Shown: positions 33,752 to 42,781, counted from the first letter of the stretch. The stretch is 64,000 nt of DNA from Selenomonadaceae bacterium (GCA_017554235.1 JAFZIV010000008.1:1-64000); one strand, 5' to 3'. Notes: a model not told the origin generated them from the sequence alone. Made by a program: numbers and translations.

Positions 33752-34900
33752 ATGAGCGCGAAACTTATGCAGGGCAATGAAGCCATTGCTGAAGGCGCAT
33801 TAGCGGCTGGCGTTCGTTTTTTCGGCGGCTATCCTATAACTCCTTCAACAGAAATTGCCGAGACGATGGCTAAACTTCTTCCGCAGGTTGGCGGCACTTT
33901 CATTCAAATGGAAGACGAAATTGCAAGTATGGGCGTTATACTCGGCGCGTCACTTGCCGGAAAAAAAGTTTTAACCGCGTCGTCAGGTCCCGGAATTTCG
34001 CTTAAGCAAGAATTAATCGGTTATGCGTCTGAAGCAGAAATTCCCGCCGTTATCGTCAATGTACAGCGTGTTGGTCCTTCGACGGGGCAACCTACTGCAC
34101 CTTCTCAAGGCGACGTTATGCAAGCGCGTTGGGGAACTCACGGAGATCATTCAATTATAGTGTTAAGTCCTTGGAGCGTTCGTGAAGCGTTTGAGTTGAC
34201 GGTTAAGGCAGTGAATTACGCTGAAAGATTCAGAATCCCCGTAATCTTGCTGACAGATGAAATTGTCGGACACTTGCGCGAAAATGTCGAACTTCCAACT
34301 GCTGATGAGCTTGATATTTATCCGCGCAGAACTCCAAAAATTTCCCGCGCAGAAGGTTATCAACCCTACGCGCCCGATGAAGATTTAGTTCCCAACGTTG
34401 CAAATTTCGGCGAAGGCTACAGAATTCACGTAACGGGCTTGATTCACGATGAAACAGGTTTTCCCGTAGGCAGTCCGAAAGTTACTGAAAATCTGATTCG
34501 CCGTATCCACGAAAAAGTTTCCCGCGCAGAAGAAATTATCGAAGTTCAAGAAATTTTGATGGACGATGCGGAATTTGCGGTGGTAGCATTTGGCGGAACG
34601 GCTCGGACGGCTTACGAAGCGGTTAAAATCTGCCGCGACAAAGGCTTGAAAGTCGGCTTTGTGCGATTGGTAACAATCTTCCCCTTCGCTGATAAAGCTA
34701 TTCGCGAATTGGCGGGTAAGGTTAAAGGAATCGTAATGGCGGAGTTGAACTTCGGACAACTCGTGGGTGAAGTTCAAAGGGCGGCTAATGGTCAATGCCC
34801 CGTAAAACTTTGCGCCAAGTACGATATGACAATCTTCGAGCCGGAAGAAATTGTAACATCTATTGAAGAATTGATAAGAGAGGTGACGGCGATTGATTGA
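33752..34900 (+). CDS. korA: 2-oxoacid:ferredoxin oxidoreductase alpha subunit
   Basis: About 382 residues carrying the alpha-subunit pyrimidine-type domain with GGYPITPSTEIAETMA near the start, QMEDEIASMGVILGASLAGKKVLTASSGPG, VQRVGPSTGQPTAPSQGD and the transketolase C-terminal-like domain (VVAFGGTARTAYEAV). With KorB it oxidises 2-oxoglutarate or a similar 2-oxoacid to the acyl-CoA. The ATG at 33752 matches the usual N-terminus (MSAKLMQGNEAIAEGAL). No Shine-Dalgarno lies directly before it: AAAGGAGGAG is 340 bases away, across the insertion. The frame is open upstream, so an extended protein starting at GTG 33695 or earlier inside the element is possible. Confidence 0.9.
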   Translation: MSAKLMQGNEAIAEGALAAGVRFFGGYPITPSTEIAETMAKLLPQVGGTFIQMEDEIASMGVILGASLAGKKVLTASSGPGISLKQELIGYASEAEIPAVIVNVQRVGPSTGQPTAPSQGDVMQARWGTHGDHSIIVLSPWSVREAFELTVKAVNYAERFRIPVILLTDEIVGHLRENVELPTADELDIYPRRTPKISRAEGYQPYAPDEDLVPNVANFGEGYRIHVTGLIHDETGFPVGSPKVTENLIRRIHEKVSRAEEIIEVQEILMDDAEFAVVAFGGTARTAYEAVKICRDKGLKVGFVRLVTIFPFADKAIRELAGKVKGIVMAELNFGQLVGEVQRAANGQCPVKLCAKYDMTIFEPEEIVTSIEELIREVTAID

Positions 34901-35720
34901 AAGAAGTTATGAAAAATATTTTAGGCAGAATCGGTTGCCGCATCTGTGGTGTCCCGGTTGCGGTAACGGAATTGTAATGAAAGCGATTGTCCAAGCGATT
35001 GAGAAAAAAGGTTGGTCGCAGGATAATACCGTTATCGTCAGCGGAATTGGTTGTTCCTCGCGTGCATCAGGTTATATGGACTTTGACACTTTGCACACGG
35101 CGCACGGACGGGCAATTCCCTTTGCAACGGGCGTTAAAATGGCGAATCCTAACTTAAACGTAGTTGTGATAACGGGCGACGGCGATTGTACGGCGATTGG
35201 CGGAAATCATTTCATTCACGGTTGCCGCAGGAATATCGACTTAACCGTTGTACTCTTCAACAATAATATTTACGGTATGACGGGCGGTCAAGCGTCCCCG
35301 ATGACTCCACTTGGCAAAAAAGCAACTACCGCGCCGTATGGTTCGATTGACAGACCTTTTGACGCGTGCAAACTTGCTGAAGCGGCTGGAGCTACCTATG
35401 TTGCAAGGTCAACTGCATTTCACGTACAGCATTTGGTTAAGCTGATAGCGGACGGTATGGACAACAAAGGATTTTCATTTATCGAAGCTCTTGTCCAATG
35501 TCCGACAGCTTACGGGCGACGTAATAAAATCGGCGATCCTGCGAAAATGATGGCGTGGATGCGTGATAACGCGGTTATGAAAACTGCGTGGGATAAACTT
35601 AGCGAAGATAAAAAAATTGGCGATAAATTTCCGATAGGGCTTTTTTACAAAGTCGAAGAAGAAACTTACAATGATTCTTATGAAAAGGTTAGAGATATAG
35701 CGGGAGGTTCTTTAAGATGA
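34893..35720 (+). CDS. korB: 2-oxoacid:ferredoxin oxidoreductase beta subunit
   Basis: A 275-residue thiamine-diphosphate-binding subunit. HLWCPGCGNGIVMKAIVQAI, VSGIGCSSRASGYMDFDTLHTAHGRAIPFATGVKMAN, VITGDGDCTAIGGNHFIHGCRRNID (ThDP/Mg site) and NNNIYGMTGGQASPMTP are typical of the 2-oxoglutarate type. TTG start overlapping korA by eight bases. Confidence 0.93.
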   Translation: MIERSYEKYFRQNRLPHLWCPGCGNGIVMKAIVQAIEKKGWSQDNTVIVSGIGCSSRASGYMDFDTLHTAHGRAIPFATGVKMANPNLNVVVITGDGDCTAIGGNHFIHGCRRNIDLTVVLFNNNIYGMTGGQASPMTPLGKKATTAPYGSIDRPFDACKLAEAAGATYVARSTAFHVQHLVKLIADGMDNKGFSFIEALVQCPTAYGRRNKIGDPAKMMAWMRDNAVMKTAWDKLSEDKKIGDKFPIGLFYKVEEETYNDSYEKVRDIAGGSLR

Positions 35721-36241
35721 GAAGACAGTTAAGACTTTCGGGATCAGGCGGACAAGGCGTCATTACGGCAGCAATCATTTTGGCGGAAGCGGCAGTCGCT
35801 GAAGGCAAAAACGCGGTACAGTCGCAAAGTTACGGACCTGAAGCGCGCGGCGGTGCGTCGAAGTCTGAAGTCATTATCGACGATGAAAAAATTTTCCACC
35901 CGCACGTTAAAGCACCTGACTTTGTGCTTGCAATGACGCAAAAAGCGGCAGATAAGTATTATGAAGATTTAAGCTCGGATGGCGTTTTGATTCTTGATGA
36001 TGATTTAGTTCCGAAAACTCCTGAATTTAAAAATGTTGTCCGTGTTCCGATTACCAAATTGGCGGTTGAGAAAGTTGGACGTTCATTGTTTGCAAATATC
36101 GTAGCATTGGGTGTTATAGCGAAAATTACGGGACTTGTAGACTTTGACGCAGTGAAAAAAGCTGTAGCGCATCGCGTACCTCCGCAGACGATTGAACAGA
36201 ATATGAGAGCGTTACAAATTGGTTACGATTCAGTGAAATAA
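35717..36241 (+). CDS. korC: 2-oxoacid:ferredoxin oxidoreductase gamma subunit
   Basis: A 174-residue subunit with SGSGGQGVITAAIILAEAAVAEGK, QSYGPEARGGASKSEVIID and KKAVAHRVPPQTIEQNMRALQIGY, the canonical gamma-subunit plan. Overlaps korB by four bases (ATGA) and is followed by a terminator, so korD-A-B-C is one operon. Confidence 0.94.
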   Translation: MRRQLRLSGSGGQGVITAAIILAEAAVAEGKNAVQSQSYGPEARGGASKSEVIIDDEKIFHPHVKAPDFVLAMTQKAADKYYEDLSSDGVLILDDDLVPKTPEFKNVVRVPITKLAVEKVGRSLFANIVALGVIAKITGLVDFDAVKKAVAHRVPPQTIEQNMRALQIGYDSVK

Positions 36242-36264
36242 AATTTTTACGATAAAAAAATTTA

Positions 36265-36294
36265 TCGGCAGGGAAAAATCCTTGCCGATTTTTT
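36265..36294 (+). terminator. terminator of korDABC
   Basis: CGGCAGGG and CCTTGCCG form an 8-bp stem (one G-U) with a 6-7-base loop, followed by TTTTTT. Confidence 0.85.
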
Positions 36295-36315
36295 AGTTTT
36301 ATTAACCAGAAAAAT

Positions 36316-37458
36316 TTATGTTGCTTTTCCAAGTCGCCCGATGTTCGACAAAATTCCTATCGCCGCCATTGTAACTATTAGCGATGTTCCGCCGTAACTT
36401 ATAAATGGCAAAGGTACGCCGACAACAGGCAATATCCCGCCAACCATTAATAAATTCGCTATTGCTTGTCCGACAATTAATATCATTATGCCCATTGATA
36501 AAATTTGTCCGTATTCATCACGCGCCCTGTTTGCAATTCGCGCCGCGTAAATCGTCAACGCCGCAAATAACATAAATACAAATATCGCGCCCAAAAATCC
36601 GTTCTCTTGACAAAATATCGCGAAGGCAAAATCTGTGTGAGCTTCCGGCAGATAATCATATTTACTTACGCCGACGCCTAATCCCATACCCGTCAATTCG
36701 CCTGAACCTATTGCTGAAAGGGATTGTACAGTTTGATAGCCGTAATTTTGAGCGTCCGACCAAGGATCATATGTAACTTTCAATCTTTCAAGTCGATAAG
36801 GTTGTCGATATATTAACCCTATTACTCCAATTATCGTTGCTCCAAAAAGTAAGCAAATTTTTTTCCAGTGCAAGCCCGCTACTATCATCATAATCAGCGG
36901 TATTCCTACAATTATTGACGCAGTTCCCATATCGGGTTCTTGCTCGGTTAAAATTGTCATTACGGCAATTATTCCCATCTGCGCGGTAAAAAATTTTATT
37001 TCTAAGTTTTTTCTTATACTCATCGCTAAATACGCCGCCATAATCATTATAGCTACGAGTTTTGCAAATTCCGCCGGCTGAAATTGTGCCACGACTAACG
37101 GTAACCATCGCCGCGCACCATTGACGACGGGACCGATTATTAAGACGAGTAGCAATGATATTACTGTAAACAAAAGTATAAACGGCATAAATTTTCGCCA
37201 TTTGTGATAGTCGACTTTGAAACAAATTATAAACGCCACAAATCCTATCGCGATGTTTATTAAATGACGTTTCAAGAAAAAGTACGGCGAATCAAATTCC
37301 ACCTCCGCGATTATGAAACTGGAACTGAATACGTTTATCGTTCCTAAAATTAAAAGTACTACCATAATTCCAATTATGGCTTCCATATCGTTATTCCAAA
37401 ATTTTTTCTTCTCGCCTTGTGCCGAATCTATTTTCCCTGCATCTTGAGCAGTTGCCAA
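36316..37458 (-). CDS. SEDS-family peptidoglycan polymerase (FtsW/RodA type)
   Basis: A 380-residue polytopic protein with about ten transmembrane helices that polymerises lipid II together with a class B PBP. NVFSSSF near helix 1, NGARRWLPLVVAQFQPAEFAKL, TEQEPDMGTASII, PEAHTDFAFAIFCQENGF and GVPLPFISYGGTSLIVTM are SEDS signatures, closer to FtsW/SpoVE than to RodA in my reading. TTG start following AAAGGAATG. It is downstream of carA but separated by a terminator. Confidence 0.88.
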   Translation of the reverse strand: MATAQDAGKIDSAQGEKKKFWNNDMEAIIGIMVVLLILGTINVFSSSFIIAEVEFDSPYFFLKRHLINIAIGFVAFIICFKVDYHKWRKFMPFILLFTVISLLLVLIIGPVVNGARRWLPLVVAQFQPAEFAKLVAIMIMAAYLAMSIRKNLEIKFFTAQMGIIAVMTILTEQEPDMGTASIIVGIPLIMMIVAGLHWKKICLLFGATIIGVIGLIYRQPYRLERLKVTYDPWSDAQNYGYQTVQSLSAIGSGELTGMGLGVGVSKYDYLPEAHTDFAFAIFCQENGFLGAIFVFMLFAALTIYAARIANRARDEYGQILSMGIMILIVGQAIANLLMVGGILPVVGVPLPFISYGGTSLIVTMAAIGILSNIGRLGKAT

Positions 37459-37541
37459 AAAATTTCATTCCTTTCAAATTTATTTCAGAGAAAATTTTAT
37501 CATAATTTTTTTTGAAAATAAAGTGAAAGTTTTTATAAAAA

Positions 37542-37576
37542 ATAAAAAAACGTTGCCCAAAATTTTTGAGCAACGT
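37542..37576 (-). terminator. terminator of carA
   Basis: On the minus strand ACGTTGC and GCAACGT make a perfect 7-bp stem followed by TTTTTTTA. Confidence 0.9.
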
Positions 37577-37588
37577 CTGTACAAAAAA

Positions 37589-38662
37589 TTATTTTTTCAT
37601 CATTGTAAAAAATTCGTCAAATAAATACATATTATCAGTCGGTCCCGGCGACGCTTCAGGATGATATTGTACAGAATAAATCGGCAACTCCTTATGTCTC
37701 ATTCCCTCAACAGTGCCGTCATTCATCGAAATATAAGTCACTTCGACGGGCAAATTGCGTAAAGATTTTTCGTCAACCGAATAACCATGATTTTGCGAAG
37801 TGATATAAACTCTGCCGGTTTTTAAATTTTTTACAGGTTGATTAGAGCCGCGATGACCAAATTTTAATTTGTAAGTATTCGCGCCCATTGCCAACGCTAA
37901 AAGTTGATGCCCTAAACAAATTCCAAAAATTGGCTTGCGTCCAATTAATTTTCTAACTTCAACGACAACTTCAGGTAAATCTTTAGGATCGCCCGGTCCA
38001 TTTGAAAGAAAAATTCCGTCAGGATTCATCGATAAAATTTTTTCAGCAGGAGTACTCGCCGGAACAACCGTAATTTTGCAATCAAGATTGTGCAAGCTGT
38101 CAATAATATGTTCTTTTACGCCGAAGTCCATTGCCACGACGAACGGCGCATTTTTAGTTTTCCCTTCAATCGTATATGCCGCTGGCGTACTGACTTGATC
38201 CACAACATTTTTTTTAAGCGGAAGTCTCATCATTTCATCAATCGTCATCTGTGAAGTATATTCGCTGACTATAACGCCTTTCATCGTGCCGGTTGAACGA
38301 ATCCTTTTCGTCAATGCTCGCGTGTCAACGTCATAAATGCAAGTAATTCTTTCTGACGTAAGATATTCCGACAAAGTTTTTTCCATACTCGAACTTGACG
38401 GCGTTTCACAAAGTTCACCTATAACTAAGCCGCCTACAAAACTTTTGCGACTTTGATTAAAAATTTTCGCCGTCCCGTAATTTCCAATCATAGGATACGT
38501 TAAAGTCACTATCTGCCGACAATAAGAAGGGTCTGTCAAAATTTCTTGATAACCCGTCATACCTGTGTTAAAGACAACTTCGCCTTCTGCGTTGGGATTT
38601 GAACCGCCGAAAAGTTGACCGTGAAAAACACTTCCGTCAGCTAAAACTAATTTTCCTCTCAA
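37589..38662 (-). CDS. carA: carbamoyl-phosphate synthase small subunit
   Basis: A 357-residue glutamine amidotransferase subunit supplying ammonia for carbamoyl phosphate. FNTGMTGYQEILTDPSY in the N-domain, SNGPGDPKDLPE, the nucleophile block IFGICLGHQLLALAMGA and HPEASPGPTDN (catalytic His and Glu) are all present. It ends the minus-strand pyrimidine group pyrB-pyrC-carA; carB is not in the window. A heptamer array lies between it and the ferredoxin gene. Confidence 0.96.
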   Translation of the reverse strand: MRGKLVLADGSVFHGQLFGGSNPNAEGEVVFNTGMTGYQEILTDPSYCRQIVTLTYPMIGNYGTAKIFNQSRKSFVGGLVIGELCETPSSSSMEKTLSEYLTSERITCIYDVDTRALTKRIRSTGTMKGVIVSEYTSQMTIDEMMRLPLKKNVVDQVSTPAAYTIEGKTKNAPFVVAMDFGVKEHIIDSLHNLDCKITVVPASTPAEKILSMNPDGIFLSNGPGDPKDLPEVVVEVRKLIGRKPIFGICLGHQLLALAMGANTYKLKFGHRGSNQPVKNLKTGRVYITSQNHGYSVDEKSLRNLPVEVTYISMNDGTVEGMRHKELPIYSVQYHPEASPGPTDNMYLFDEFFTMMKK

Positions 38663-38680
38663 AAAATTTTCACCTCATTT

Positions 38681-38750
38681 AGTAAGTAGTAAATAGTTAA
38701 TGGTTAATAGTGTTGATACCATTCACTATTTACTAACCACTATTAACTAT
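38681..38750. repeat. inverted pair of heptamer arrays
   Basis: Plus strand: AGTAAGT, AGTAAAT, AGTTAAT, GGTTAAT, AGTG. The right half is the same family on the minus strand: AGTTAAT, AGTGGTT, AGTAAAT, AGTGAAT. A GATAG from this array supplies the TAG stop of the ferredoxin gene. Confidence 0.85.
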
Positions 38751-38998
38751 CTCTTAACAATCGCTCCAACAGGACAAATTTCATAACAACGACCGCAATG
38801 ACTGCAATAATCTTGATCAATTTTCAGCGGAACATCTTCATCGTTAATCGCTTGATGCGGACATACATCGTAACATTGTTCACAACCTGTACAGTCGTCC
38901 GTTATAAAATATTCCGAACGCGCCGCATTAACCTTTCCGCAAAATAACATACCCGCCGATACCAACGCCGCCTGTTTTAAAAATTCTCGCCTATTCAT
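38747..38998 (-). CDS. small dicluster ferredoxin with Tat-like signal
   Basis: An 83-residue protein. MNRREFLKQAALVSAGMLFCG resembles a twin-arginine signal, followed by two 4Fe-4S motifs, CTGCEQCYDVCPH and CSHCGRCYEICPV. Export of a folded ferredoxin would be consistent with the Tat signal, but the signal is short and lacks a clear cleavage site. It begins two bases after the end of the upstream glycosyltransferase-like gene. The final VKR-stop lies at the edge of a heptamer array. Confidence 0.85.
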   Translation of the reverse strand: MNRREFLKQAALVSAGMLFCGKVNAARSEYFITDDCTGCEQCYDVCPHQAINDEDVPLKIDQDYCSHCGRCYEICPVGAIVKR

Positions 38999-39000
38999 TT

Positions 39001-40362
39001 TTAGTTCACATCCATAACAAGAATATCCTTTGCCGCAGGATGAATTGTTTCCATTAAATAATTAATTTCTGATTCATCCGGCATTAAGAGAACAAATTTT
39101 TTTATGCGCCCTTCCGAGTACAAAAATTTTGCATCGTCAGTTGAAATAAATGGAATTCCCTCCTCCGCATTTTTGTTCACGTTATTTATATTAAAATAGT
39201 TACGATTATTTTTATTAGTCAAAAAATCCAATTGGATATTTTGCCCACTACCTAAATCGTCATCAACAATAAATTTAGGTATCAAATCAGAATTCATTTC
39301 TGACAATCTACACAGAATATGATAACTTTTCATACTATAGCCCTGCCAAAGAGCGACGGAATTAATTTTTTCTGTTGGATTTAAATTACAAGCTTCAGCA
39401 ACTTCCATTTCAAAAATCTTTTTTTGGTTTAAAATTTTTTCACGATAAGCTTTTTGTTTATCGTATTCCGTCTCAAAATTTTCAAAAACGTAACGTATTT
39501 TTTCTACAGCTTTTTGAAGCTCTTCGTCGGTTTCTTCAAATTTAAATTCTTTCGGGATATTTATGTCGAAATCATTTCCTGCTGAACCGCGCTTGCCGGT
39601 AATGATAACGCAACCGGAAATTGCCGCCTCACGAGGGATTCTTTCTCTACCGGGATGATTGCCAAAATCTACATAGACTTTTGCCTTCGATAAAACAAAT
39701 TGAACCTCTTCTGGTGTCATACCTTGAATAGGAAACCATTGAAGATCTGATGAAAGTTGAATTAGCCTCTGCGTAACGTTCCAACCTTTTGAAGGATTGA
39801 ACAAAATTGCATCTTCTTTTTGGCTTAAATCTACAGTCGATGCACTACTCAAAAATGCTTGGCTTACATAAGATTCAACATAGCGAATATCTTTTTCCTT
39901 GACCCCATTAATCATTAAAAACAGCCGTGCATAATCCGAATTAACCCAATGCTCAGTATTTTTTTCCGTATCTTGGAAGTAAAAAAATTTTGGTAACGGT
40001 TCAGATAAGACTTTATCATTGTGTTCTAAAAGGATTTTGGCAGTATCGTTAATGTAATTGTTGACGCTCAACCACCAAAGAATTTTTTGAACGTGTTGAT
40101 ATTTGTAATAAATTTCGCCAATTATCTCGTACAAAACTAATACATTGTGGGGATTATCCTCGACTTCCCAAACATATGGTACATGATATTTATAGTTAAC
40201 TTCTGCAACGGGATTATCTCGATTGCCTGACGTATAAAACATTTGTGCGTTTAACCCGTACTGAATCATTACAGAGCAAAGTTGATGAAGTGATTCGGGA
40301 CCGCCAGTAGCAACATTGCCGGGACAAGCTACATAAATCTTTGTATCTGGAAAAATTTTCAT
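39001..40362 (-). CDS. glycosyltransferase-like protein of unknown substrate
   Basis: A 453-residue protein. YVACPGNVATGGPESLHQLCSVM at the start resembles the glycine-rich N-terminus of GT-B glycosyltransferases, and VYVDFGNHPGRERIPREAAISGCVIITGKRGSAGND (about 235-275) resembles the C-domain nucleotide-sugar site (E after R, then GC). The rest is not recognisable. It overlaps pyrC by four bases (ATGA) and lies inside the pyrimidine gene group, which is not its usual context. Confidence 0.6.
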   Translation of the reverse strand: MKIFPDTKIYVACPGNVATGGPESLHQLCSVMIQYGLNAQMFYTSGNRDNPVAEVNYKYHVPYVWEVEDNPHNVLVLYEIIGEIYYKYQHVQKILWWLSVNNYINDTAKILLEHNDKVLSEPLPKFFYFQDTEKNTEHWVNSDYARLFLMINGVKEKDIRYVESYVSQAFLSSASTVDLSQKEDAILFNPSKGWNVTQRLIQLSSDLQWFPIQGMTPEEVQFVLSKAKVYVDFGNHPGRERIPREAAISGCVIITGKRGSAGNDFDINIPKEFKFEETDEELQKAVEKIRYVFENFETEYDKQKAYREKILNQKKIFEMEVAEACNLNPTEKINSVALWQGYSMKSYHILCRLSEMNSDLIPKFIVDDDLGSGQNIQLDFLTNKNNRNYFNINNVNKNAEEGIPFISTDDAKFLYSEGRIKKFVLLMPDESEINYLMETIHPAAKDILVMDVN

Positions 40363-41639
40363 TTGTTTTCCTCAAAAATTTTTCCGCCAACAATCGTGGC
40401 AACAGCTTTACCTTTTAATTTTCTTCCGACAAACGGTGAATGACTTCCACGCGTGTAAAATTTTTTATCGTCAACTGTCCATTCTAAGTTTGTGTCGATA
40501 ATCGCAATGTCAGCCGGCGAGCCTACACTTAAATTTCCTGCATTAAGTTGGAAAATCTGCGCGGGTTCATAAGTCATCTTTGAAATTAAAGTTTCTAAGT
40601 CAATTTTATTTTCGTGATACAAATCTGTCAACAAAATTCCTAACGCCGTTTCAAGTCCGGGAAATCCTGAAGGCGCGTAAATATATTCTCTGTCTTTTTC
40701 TTCCGGCGCGTGCGGAGAATGATCCGTTACAATCATATCAATCGTACCGTCAAGCAGACCTGCTAAAAGAGCGTCGCAATCCTTTTTAGTGCGCAACGGA
40801 GGATTTATTTTCGTCGAAGAATCCGTCGGGTCAACCAAATCATCAGTCATCGTTAAATGTTGCGGCGTAACTTCAGCTGTAACTTTCACGCCGCGTTTTT
40901 TCGCGTCACGAACAATTTCAACAGACCGCGCAGAACTTATATGCGCAATGTGTACTCGTCCGCCCGTGTATTCGGCAAGCAAAACGTCACGCGCAACCGC
41001 AATGTCTTCCGCAACAGTAGGACGCCCCTTTAAGCCTAAAATTGCACTGCGTTTTCCTTCATTCATTACGCCTTCTTCAACTAATGTAGGTTCTTCTTCG
41101 TGACAGATAATAATTTTATCCGTGCCGTTAAGATAATCAAGCGCATTCATAAAAATTTTTGCATTGCTATCAAAATGTCCGTCGTCTGAAAATGCAACAG
41201 CACCCGCCGCTATCATATCGCGCAACTCTGCAAGTTCCTCGCCCTTCTGATTCTTCGTCAATGCGCCAATAATTTTAACGTTGATAATCCCAACTTCATC
41301 TGCGCGACGAATCATTGAACGTACAAGCGCGGCATTATCTACAACGGGCGAAGTATTCGGCATTGTTGCAATGGTAGTATAACCGCCAGCCGCAGCCGCT
41401 TTTGAGCCGCTTACAAAATCTTCCTTAGCCTCTTGTCCCGGTTCGCGAAAATGTACGTGCATATCGATTAAACCCGGCGTAACAATTTTTCCTGTCGCGT
41501 CGATAATTTTTTCGGCTGACGTTTCAATATTCGGTGCAACTGCAGAAATTTTTCCGTCGACAATCAACACGTCTGCAACTGAATTAATTTTATTCGCGGG
41601 GTCAATCACGCGCCCGCCTTTAATTAAAAGTTCACTCAT
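40359..41639 (-). CDS. pyrC: dihydroorotase
   Basis: A 426-residue zinc amidohydrolase closing carbamoyl aspartate to dihydroorotate. GLIDMHVHFREPGQEAKED (metal histidines, HxH), TIATMPNTSPVVDN, HIAHISSARSVEIV, EVTPQHL and IDMIVTDHSPHAPEEK are diagnostic of the class I type found beside pyrB. Length normal. Confidence 0.96.
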   Translation of the reverse strand: MSELLIKGGRVIDPANKINSVADVLIVDGKISAVAPNIETSAEKIIDATGKIVTPGLIDMHVHFREPGQEAKEDFVSGSKAAAAGGYTTIATMPNTSPVVDNAALVRSMIRRADEVGIINVKIIGALTKNQKGEELAELRDMIAAGAVAFSDDGHFDSNAKIFMNALDYLNGTDKIIICHEEEPTLVEEGVMNEGKRSAILGLKGRPTVAEDIAVARDVLLAEYTGGRVHIAHISSARSVEIVRDAKKRGVKVTAEVTPQHLTMTDDLVDPTDSSTKINPPLRTKKDCDALLAGLLDGTIDMIVTDHSPHAPEEKDREYIYAPSGFPGLETALGILLTDLYHENKIDLETLISKMTYEPAQIFQLNAGNLSVGSPADIAIIDTNLEWTVDDKKFYTRGSHSPFVGRKLKGKAVATIVGGKIFEENK

Positions 41640-41660
41640 AATTTTTCACCAATTTTTATT

Positions 41661-41731
41661 AAGTAATCAGTGGAAAGTGGTCAGTGGTCAGTGAAAAATT
41701 CTTTCCACTATTAACTATTCACTAACCACTT
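41661..41731. repeat. inverted pair of heptamer arrays
   Basis: Plus strand: AGTAATC, AGTGGAA, AGTGGTC, AGTGGTC, AGTGAAA. The right half on the minus strand reads AGTGGTT, AGTGAAT, AGTTAAT, AGTGGAA. The right half encodes the last residues and the TAG stop of pyrB. Confidence 0.87.
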
Positions 41732-42668
41732 TTCCTCCGCATAAAGTCAAATTTAAAAGTGCCATACGTACAGCAACGCCATTTGTAACTTGATCGTGTA
41801 TCGCCGAATGTTCCCCGTAAGTCACTGAATTTGAAATTTCCAATCCTTTATTCTGCGGACCAGGATGCAAAACTAAAACGTCATCTTTCGCCAACTTCAA
41901 GCGTTTATCATTTATGCCGAAAACTCTTGCATATTCGCGCGGCGAAGGAAATAAACCCGCCTGTTGACGTTCAAGTTGGATTCTCAAAACATTTATCACG
42001 TCCGCATTTTTTATCGCGTCTTCAACGTTATCATGAACTTGCACGCCATCAAATTCAAAATATCGCGGCAATAAAGTTTTTGGTCCTGCTAAATGAATTT
42101 CCATTCCCATTTTCGTCATACCAAAAATATCTGAACGGGCAACGCGGCTGTGTAAAATATCGCCGACAATCGCAACTTTTAAGCCTTCAAGACGATGTTT
42201 GAATTGTTCAATCGTAAATAAATCCAAAAGTGCTTGCGAAGGATGAGCGTGCGCTCCGTCTCCTGCATTTATTATAACAGATTTTATGACTTTCGACGCA
42301 TATTCAGCCGAGCCTTCCGCCTTATGACGAATTACAACCGCATCAACTCCCATTGCCTCAATCGTCCGCAATGTATCGCGTAAACTTTCACCTTTAACAA
42401 TGCTTGAAGTCGACGCGTTAATACTTACAACGTCCGCGCCAAGATATTTTCCCGCCAATTCAAATGAAGTTCTCGTCCGTGTCGACGGTTCGCAAAATAA
42501 ATTTACTATCGCTTTTCCGCGCAGATTATTTAACTTTTTCATTCCGCTGCAAATAATTTTCTTCATATCCTTAGCGGTGTCCAATACAACTCGAATTTCT
42601 TCGGCAGTAAAATCTTCAAGACCGATAATATTTTTTTCACAAAAACAAATATTAGAATTTTTATCCAA
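41715..42668 (-). CDS. pyrB: aspartate carbamoyltransferase catalytic subunit
   Basis: About 317 residues joining carbamoyl phosphate and aspartate. FCEPSTRTRTSFELAGKYLGAD, the carbamoyl-phosphate motif, is followed by STSSIVKGESLRDTLRTI, GDGAHAHPSQALLDLFTI and HPGPQNKGLEISN. TTG at 42668 has AAAGGG eight bases upstream; a GTG three codons earlier lies too close to that site. No regulatory pyrI follows. The C-terminal KVVSE and stop lie inside a heptamer repeat. Confidence 0.95.
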   Translation of the reverse strand: MDKNSNICFCEKNIIGLEDFTAEEIRVVLDTAKDMKKIICSGMKKLNNLRGKAIVNLFCEPSTRTRTSFELAGKYLGADVVSINASTSSIVKGESLRDTLRTIEAMGVDAVVIRHKAEGSAEYASKVIKSVIINAGDGAHAHPSQALLDLFTIEQFKHRLEGLKVAIVGDILHSRVARSDIFGMTKMGMEIHLAGPKTLLPRYFEFDGVQVHDNVEDAIKNADVINVLRIQLERQQAGLFPSPREYARVFGINDKRLKLAKDDVLVLHPGPQNKGLEISNSVTYGEHSAIHDQVTNGVAVRMALLNLTLCGGKVVSE

Positions 42669-42731
42669 AACCTTCACCCTTTCTGAATAAAATTTCTAGG
42701 TTATTATATCAAATTTTTTAGTCCGCGCAAT

Positions 42732-42760
42732 AAAAAAATCGCCCCAATCTTTGGAGCGAC
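42732..42760 (-). terminator. terminator after the 42.8-kb secreted protein gene
   Basis: TCGCTCCAA and TTGGGGCGA pair (one mismatch) around a 3-base loop; on the minus strand TTTTTTTA follows. On the plus strand a T-run also lies near, so it may act both ways. Confidence 0.75.
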
Positions 42761-42781
42761 AAATTTTTTTATCAGCTATGA

